Below are positions 7,448-10,312 of a stretch of 10,312 nucleotides of DNA, piece after piece; positions within the stretch are counted from its first letter, which is position 1; every line of letters starts with the position of its first letter. The stretch covers positions 1 through 10,312 of the forward strand of contig JASLFF010000185.1 in assembly GCA_030150795.1 (NCBI GenBank). The letters run 5' to 3'. The notes under the pieces are model-generated. The model saw only the letters and a program-made list of their open reading frames with translations. It was not told where the DNA came from and did no database searches. The DNA comes from Terriglobales bacterium. GTDB lineage: Bacteria; Acidobacteriota; Terriglobia; Terriglobales; Gp1-AA117. Made by a program: the position numbers and the translations under genes.

Positions 7448-8815
7448 CTATTTCAATCCGGCAATAAACGCATCCATTTCCCGCAGCACATCGGCTTCAT
7501 TCGAATCAAACACGTAATGATTGGCGTGCGGCAGCTTCACCAGCTTCGCTTGCGGTGCAGCAGTTGTAAAAGCCTTGGCCTGAGCGTTGGTGTTGGCTTC
7601 ATCGCGCGCTTCCGCCGCGGCACGCATCGCGGAATCTTTTAATGGCGGCCCTCCACTATGCGGCACGGCATAAATCAACAGCAACGGCGCATGTATCTCC
7701 GTATACTTCTGCTCGCCTTCAAGGATCGCTGTGGCAGCAGCCGGAAAACTGGGCTGAGGCTTGTTGTCCGGCGGAGGCGCTGATTCCAAATCTTTCAAGT
7801 GTTCCTGCAAAGCTTTTTCCAGTTGCGGAATGTCGGTTTGCAACAGCTCACGGATCAAAGGCCTCTGGTCTTGCGGCCCATTTCGCGGACGCACCTGCTC
7901 CAGCTTCTTCTGCACTTCCAGTGAATCCAGAATCAGGTTGCCCCGCGCGCGATCATAGAAAGCGTATTGATAGCCTGCGTCCAGGTAGATCAGCCCCGCA
8001 ACCTTTTCAGGATGGCGGCTGCCAATGGAACTCAACTCTTCACCGGCAATGGAATGCCCTGCCAGCACAGGACGGTCCAGCTTCAGCACATCAATCACGG
8101 TAAGCACGTCATCACCCAGCCTGTCGGCTCCATAGCCGGAATCAGGCGCGCTGGAATCGCCAAAGCCGCGCCGCGTTATGCCATAAACGTGGTACTTGGG
8201 CGTGAGCTTCAGCGCGAACTTATCAAACACATGCGCGGTGTTTCCCAGCCCGGCAAGCAGGACAAGCGGACGGCCAGTGCCTCCCCAATCCAGCACTTCC
8301 AGCTGCACGCCGTTATCAACGGTAATAAACTGCACTTTATGCGGCGATGGGTCGCGCGGCCACGCTGTCTCTTTGGTAGCGCGCTGGAAATCCAGCGTCA
8401 GCGGCAGTCCCTGTATCCAGACGCCCTTGATCGATTGGCCATCAGCGCTCAGCTTGCCTTCATACTTGGCTCGGATCAACTCCAGTCCGAGCTTGAGCGT
8501 GGAATCCTTGAACTCGACCGAGCTGACAGGAATCCCGTCCGGCCCCTGGTCGATGCTGTAGAGCACGGCTTTCCAGGCATCTTTTTTCGTTGGAGCGTTC
8601 TTCTCGTTTTCAGCAACGCTCTTTTCTGCGCCATTGTCTGCGGCATTCTTTTCAATGTGCAGGATAATCCTGAGGTCCGTGCCGGCAGAAAGAGTTCCCT
8701 GCCAGTCACCGCTGATCTCCTGCGCGTGCAGCGTGGCTGGAGCGATGGCCGTCAACATGGCGGCAAACAAAATCAGAGTAGAGCAAATTCTGGCCGAGAA
8801 CATTCTTTGAGCCAT
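7448..8815 (-). CDS. Secreted alpha/beta-hydrolase with N-terminal beta-rich domain
   Basis: This 455-residue serine hydrolase is probably exported. A signal peptide (MAQRMFSARICSTLILFAAMLT... to LHAQ, residues 1-32) has a hydrophobic core and an A-x-A-like cleavage region. A beta-rich domain (about 33-145, starting ISGDWQGTLSAGTDLRIILHI) follows; this domain type often precedes alpha/beta-hydrolases in the same bacteria. The catalytic domain (about 165-455) has the strand and oxyanion region PLVLLAGLGNT, the segment GITRRGFGDSS, and the nucleophile elbow GHSIAGE (S255). The likely catalytic histidine is in HANHYVF (H433). The acid residue is unclear, because the segment after LLLIYAVPHSGGPP lacks the usual GxxD pattern. 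Start choice is strong: ATG at 8815 has AGGAG six bases upstream and begins the signal peptide. An in-frame extension to 8944 would bury the signal peptide. Residues about 57-78 form a charged low-complexity insert. The gene converges on glpD with 53 bp between stops. The substrate, ester or peptide, is not predictable. Confidence 0.85.
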   Translation of the reverse strand: MAQRMFSARICSTLILFAAMLTAIAPATLHAQEISGDWQGTLSAGTDLRIILHIEKNAADNGAEKSVAENEKNAPTKKDAWKAVLYSIDQGPDGIPVSSVEFKDSTLKLGLELIRAKYEGKLSADGQSIKGVWIQGLPLTLDFQRATKETAWPRDPSPHKVQFITVDNGVQLEVLDWGGTGRPLVLLAGLGNTAHVFDKFALKLTPKYHVYGITRRGFGDSSAPDSGYGADRLGDDVLTVIDVLKLDRPVLAGHSIAGEELSSIGSRHPEKVAGLIYLDAGYQYAFYDRARGNLILDSLEVQKKLEQVRPRNGPQDQRPLIRELLQTDIPQLEKALQEHLKDLESAPPPDNKPQPSFPAAATAILEGEQKYTEIHAPLLLIYAVPHSGGPPLKDSAMRAAAEARDEANTNAQAKAFTTAAPQAKLVKLPHANHYVFDSNEADVLREMDAFIAGLK

Positions 8816-8821
8816 TGGTTT

Positions 8822-8826
8822 CTCCT
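8822..8826 (-). promoter_or_regulatory. Shine-Dalgarno site for the alpha/beta-hydrolase gene
   Basis: AGGAG on the minus strand is six bases before the ATG at 8815. It is one of the clearest ribosome-binding sites in the window and fixes the start just before the signal peptide. Confidence 0.75.
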
Positions 8827-8843
8827 GTAGGGGTGGCGCGGGA

Positions 8844-8849
8844 AGTATA
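8844..8849 (-). promoter_or_regulatory. Candidate -10 box for the alpha/beta-hydrolase gene
   Basis: TATACT on the minus strand matches TATAAT at five of six positions and lies 28 bp before the start codon, leaving room for a short leader with the Shine-Dalgarno. No good -35 hexamer is visible 16-18 bp further upstream, so the call is tentative. Confidence 0.3.
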
Positions 8850-8961
8850 ATCGCGATGATCCTCACGTGGCGATGCTTGTGTGGCACAGCCGCCCTCGGC
8901 AGTGGCCCTGCTTTCCCAATCAATGTCTTCTCCGTATTGATCACTGGTGAGGTTTTGGTTT

Positions 8962-8993
8962 TTCCTGATCACCTGATGCCCTGATGACCCTAT
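8962..8993. repeat. Degenerate octamer tandem repeat
   Basis: Four consecutive 8-bp units read TTCCTGAT, CACCTGAT, GCCCTGAT and GACCCTAT. The first three share CCTGAT, and the fourth is a diverged copy. On the minus strand the core is ATCAGG every eight bases. It lies in intergenic DNA between the hydrolase promoter region and the insertion sequence. It is too short and too directly tandem to be a CRISPR array. Function is unknown. Confidence 0.6.
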
Positions 8994-9055
8994 TACCGAT
9001 GCGCCTACCCCCCTCCCACACATCCCACCGCATCCCAGATTAGCGTGCGTTTTGA

Positions 9056-9079
9056 GGTGCACCCCTGAGGTGAGACAGG
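9056..9079. repeat. IS-end-like motif, outer copy
   Basis: A 24-bp stretch (GGTGCACCCC...TGAGACAGG) matches the stretch at 9109-9132 at 19 of 24 positions without gaps, 53 bp away. It begins with an 8-bp palindrome (GGTGCACC). Preceded by TGA, it resembles an IS3-family terminal repeat and is the preferred outer end of the element. Confidence 0.5.
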
Positions 9080-9108
9080 AAATTTATCCCACAGATGTGA
9101 TTGTGAAG

Positions 9109-9132
9109 GGTGAACCCTTGATTTGAGACAGT
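9109..9132. repeat. IS-end-like motif, inner copy
   Basis: GGTGAACCCTTG...TGAGACAGT is the second copy of the motif at 9056-9079 and ends eight bases before the transposase stop codon. It overlaps a short inverted repeat, AAGGGT-GA-ACCCTT (9106-9119). It could be the true end of the element, an internal transposase-binding site, or the remnant of an older end. Confidence 0.5.
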
Positions 9133-9140
9133 CCATAGAG

Positions 9141-10151
9141 TCATAGTGCACCCTCGTTGTTCTCCAGCAGGGGGTTGGGGTCTGGGGAAGGGGACGGCGT
9201 TTGAGTCCCCGTCCCCAGATCCAGTAATGTACTAGCCTTCCCAAAGGTCAAAATCACTGTTGGCACCTTCAGACTTTGGTCCTGGTTTTGGCTCTGCTCT
9301 CGTTCAAACTCTTCCGGGGTGCGATACCCCAACGCCGAGTGCAGACGTTTCCTGTTATAGTAGCGCTCGATAAAATCACCCAGGTTTTCCCGCAGATGGT
9401 CCAGGTCGCGATATGCGCTGGCGTTTATCTCTTCCTGCTTCAGCGTCCGCATGAACCGCTCACAGCGCGCATTGTCATACGGATTGCCCGGACGACTCAT
9501 GCTGGCCACCATCTGATGTTTCTCCAGCAGGGCTACATACTCACGGCTGGCGTATTGCACTCCGCGATCGGAGTGGTGTACCAGGCCCGGCGCCGGCTGC
9601 CGCATCACAATCGCCTGCTCCAGCGCCCTCACTGCCAGTTCGCTGCTCAAACTACGGCTCAGTTCCCAACCCACCACCTTGCGTGAGTAGGCATCCAACA
9701 CCACCGCCAGATAGACAAACTCTTTCCCTAACCGGATGTAGGTGATGTCGGCCACCCACAACTGGTTTACCGCTGTCAGTTTCATGTGCCGCGCCAGGTT
9801 TAAGGCTATTTCCAGGCTGTGATTGGAATCGGTGGTCATCACATACTGCTTCCGCTGTAGCGCCAGCAGATTGTCTTCCCGCATCAGCCGCAGCACCCGC
9901 TTGTGATTCACTACCATCCCCAGCTTGTGGTTCAGCTCAAACCATACCCGCCGGTATCCGTAGCGCCGTCGATGCTCCACCACGACCTTCTGGATCACCG
10001 CCCGCACCATCATCTCTTCTTCGTCCGGACACCGCTCGGCAAAGCTGCGGTAGTATCCTGCCCGGCTCACCACCGCCACCTGGCACATCTTCTCCACACT
10101 CAGACCGCCAGCTGCCTTTCCTTCTTCCAACTCGCTGCCTTGCACACGCAT
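9141..10151 (-). CDS. IS3-family transposase OrfB (DDE integrase core)
   Basis: OrfB supplies the catalytic part of the IS3 transposase, which cuts and joins the element's ends. The 336-residue product has an N-terminal segment with LSVEKMCQVAVVSRAGYYR (17-35), then an HTH_21-type region (about 57-100, with RRRYGYRRVW). The integrase core follows (about 125-280). The catalytic triad is intact: D135 in WVADITY, D195 in HHSDRGVQY and E231 in NARCERF, giving the DD(35)E spacing of IS3 elements. The usual end (YNRKRLHSALGYRTPEEFE) is reached at residue 283. About 53 further residues form a P/S/T-rich extension encoded by a G-quadruplex and hairpin region, which is unusual. The ATG at 10151 overlaps the orfA stop as TAATG, with GGGGA just upstream, so OrfB could be made alone by coupling. 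The same frame stays open upstream across the whole visible orfA, as needed for an OrfAB fusion. The gene looks intact. Confidence 0.93.
   Translation of the reverse strand: MRVQGSELEEGKAAGGLSVEKMCQVAVVSRAGYYRSFAERCPDEEEMMVRAVIQKVVVEHRRRYGYRRVWFELNHKLGMVVNHKRVLRLMREDNLLALQRKQYVMTTDSNHSLEIALNLARHMKLTAVNQLWVADITYIRLGKEFVYLAVVLDAYSRKVVGWELSRSLSSELAVRALEQAIVMRQPAPGLVHHSDRGVQYASREYVALLEKHQMVASMSRPGNPYDNARCERFMRTLKQEEINASAYRDLDHLRENLGDFIERYYNRKRLHSALGYRTPEEFEREQSQNQDQSLKVPTVILTFGKASTLLDLGTGTQTPSPSPDPNPLLENNEGAL
9170..9193 (+). other. Putative four-tract G-quadruplex motif
   Basis: The plus strand carries four runs of at least four guanines (9170-9174, 9177-9180, 9184-9187, 9190-9193) separated by TT, TCT and AA. 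This is a textbook intramolecular quadruplex pattern with very short loops. It lies on the template strand of the transposase gene, within the region coding for its C-terminal extension; the mRNA carries the C-rich complement. Confidence 0.65.
9181..9219. repeat. Long inverted repeat in the 3' end of orfB
   Basis: The left arm TCTGGGGAAGGGGAC (9181-9195) and right arm GTCCCCGTCCCCAGA (9205-9219) pair at 14 of 15 positions around a 9-base loop. No T-run follows on the minus strand, so it is not a standard intrinsic terminator for the transposase. It shares its left arm with the last two G-runs of the quadruplex motif, so the two folds are mutually exclusive. Confidence 0.7.
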
Positions 10152-10312
10152 TACTTCCCCGATCTGGTCGTAGACTCCGCCCCGCCAACGCTTCCGCTCT
10201 GCCGGCGTCGCGCCTCGACCTTGTGCAAGGCACCGCGCAAAAAATCCACCTCCAGTACCTTCTCGGCTAGCGCCTTTTTCAACTGCTCCACTTCCTCCAC
10301 CAGCGCCTTCTC
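10151..10312 (-). CDS. IS3-family transposase OrfA, C-terminal part (truncated by window edge)
   Basis: The last 53 codons of orfA are visible, followed by TAA. They encode EKALVEEVEQLKKALAEKVL and then EVDFLRGALHKVEARRR. This is the heptad-patterned leucine-zipper region through which OrfA and OrfAB of IS3 elements multimerise; the N-terminal helix-turn-helix must lie beyond 10312. The final 15 residues (SGSVGGAESTTRSGK) look non-conserved, as expected after a frameshift point. The stop overlaps the orfB start by one base (TAATG). In the family, OrfA alone regulates transposition and the frameshifted OrfAB fusion is the active transposase. The edge truncation is an artefact of the window and not evidence of decay. 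Confidence 0.85.
   Translation of the reverse strand, partial: EKALVEEVEQLKKALAEKVLEVDFLRGALHKVEARRRQSGSVGGAESTTRSGK
10238..10244 (-). other. Candidate -1 ribosomal frameshift site T TTT TTG
   Basis: The minus strand has six T followed by G, in phase with orfA as GAT-TTT-TTG, giving the slippery heptamer T TTT TTG. A -1 slip moves ribosomes from orfA into the frame of orfB, which is open from here to 9141. The fusion would join EVDFL to ARCLAQGRG... and run through VYDQIGEV into OrfB. Short pairing elements follow: GTGC-CTT-GCAC (10223-10233) and GGCG-CGA-CGCC (10204-10214). Frameshifting is established for IS3-family elements; this site is inferred. Confidence 0.65.

Larger units (their letters stand above)
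8816..9140. other. Gene-poor region between the hydrolase gene and the IS transposase
   Basis: This 325-bp stretch has no credible coding sequence. From left to right it holds the hydrolase Shine-Dalgarno and candidate -10 box, an AT-richer spacer, and a degenerate octamer tandem repeat (8962-8993). Next comes a C-rich stretch with spaced CCC runs (about 9007-9038), then two copies of an IS-end-like motif (9056-9079 and 9109-9132). The boundary between host DNA and the insertion sequence probably lies at about 9053 or 9104. Confidence 0.6.
9053..10312 (-). mobile_element. IS3-family insertion sequence, incomplete at the right window edge
   Basis: The element is read on the minus strand: the 3' part of orfA (entering from the window edge) then complete orfB. 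The domain order, the DDE motif spacing and the -1 relation of the two frames are those of IS3-family elements. The distal end is placed at 9053 because TGAGGTGCACCCC...GAGACA there begins with TG, contains CCC and ends in GACA at 25 bp, as IS3-family inverted repeats do. A second, similar motif starting TG at 9104 is an alternative end. The opposite end is outside the window, so neither the inverted repeat nor a target-site duplication can be confirmed. Confidence 0.7.

Noticed and set aside
7967..8830. A 287-codon plus-strand open frame opposite the alpha/beta-hydrolase
   Set aside because: The minus strand carries signal peptide, nucleophile elbow and a good Shine-Dalgarno; the plus-strand product has no family features.
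8962..8993. CRISPR-like repeat
   Set aside because: The units are 8 bp and directly adjacent, with no spacers and no cas genes nearby.

Overview
The window carries six chromosomal protein genes and, at its right edge, an incomplete IS3-family insertion sequence. Base composition is moderately GC-rich and several starts lack a clear Shine-Dalgarno sequence. The gene mix is a CHASE3-GAF-GGDEF protein, a GH57 branching enzyme, a two-domain MazG, a COG3375-type acetyltransferase and a secreted alpha/beta hydrolase. Together with a degenerate octamer repeat, this suggests a soil-type Acidobacteriota (Terriglobia-like) genome. That assignment is inference from gene content; no marker gene is present.

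Left part (130-1790, minus strand): mazG (house-cleaning NTP pyrophosphohydrolase) is followed by a GNAT-fold protein. The two overlap by four bases (TTGA), so they probably form one translationally coupled operon. A 65-bp divergent gap separates mazG from a plus-strand gene for a membrane-anchored diguanylate cyclase with intact GGEEF and RxxD inhibitory motifs (1856-3649).

Centre (3848-7394, plus strand): a GH57 1,4-alpha-glucan branching enzyme (glycogen synthesis) and then an FAD-dependent glycerol-3-phosphate dehydrogenase (GlpD). The gaps of 198 and 97 bp suggest separate transcription units. Both enzymes belong to central carbon and storage metabolism, but nothing in the sequence links them functionally.

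Right part (7448-10312, minus strand): a secreted or periplasmic alpha/beta hydrolase converges on glpD. It is followed by a 325-bp gene-poor stretch and then the 3' part of an IS3-family element read right to left (orfB complete, orfA truncated by the window edge). The gene-poor stretch holds a candidate promoter, a degenerate octamer tandem repeat and two copies of an IS-end-like motif.

The least ordinary material is in and beside the IS: a zero-frame T TTT TTG heptamer where orfA must shift into orfB, a TAATG orfA/orfB junction, a 53-residue C-terminal extension of the transposase encoded by a four-tract G-quadruplex motif overlapping a 15-bp-arm hairpin, and the duplicated terminal motif. 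I see no CRISPR array, tRNA, rRNA or defence system, and no convincing evidence of a wholly new system.
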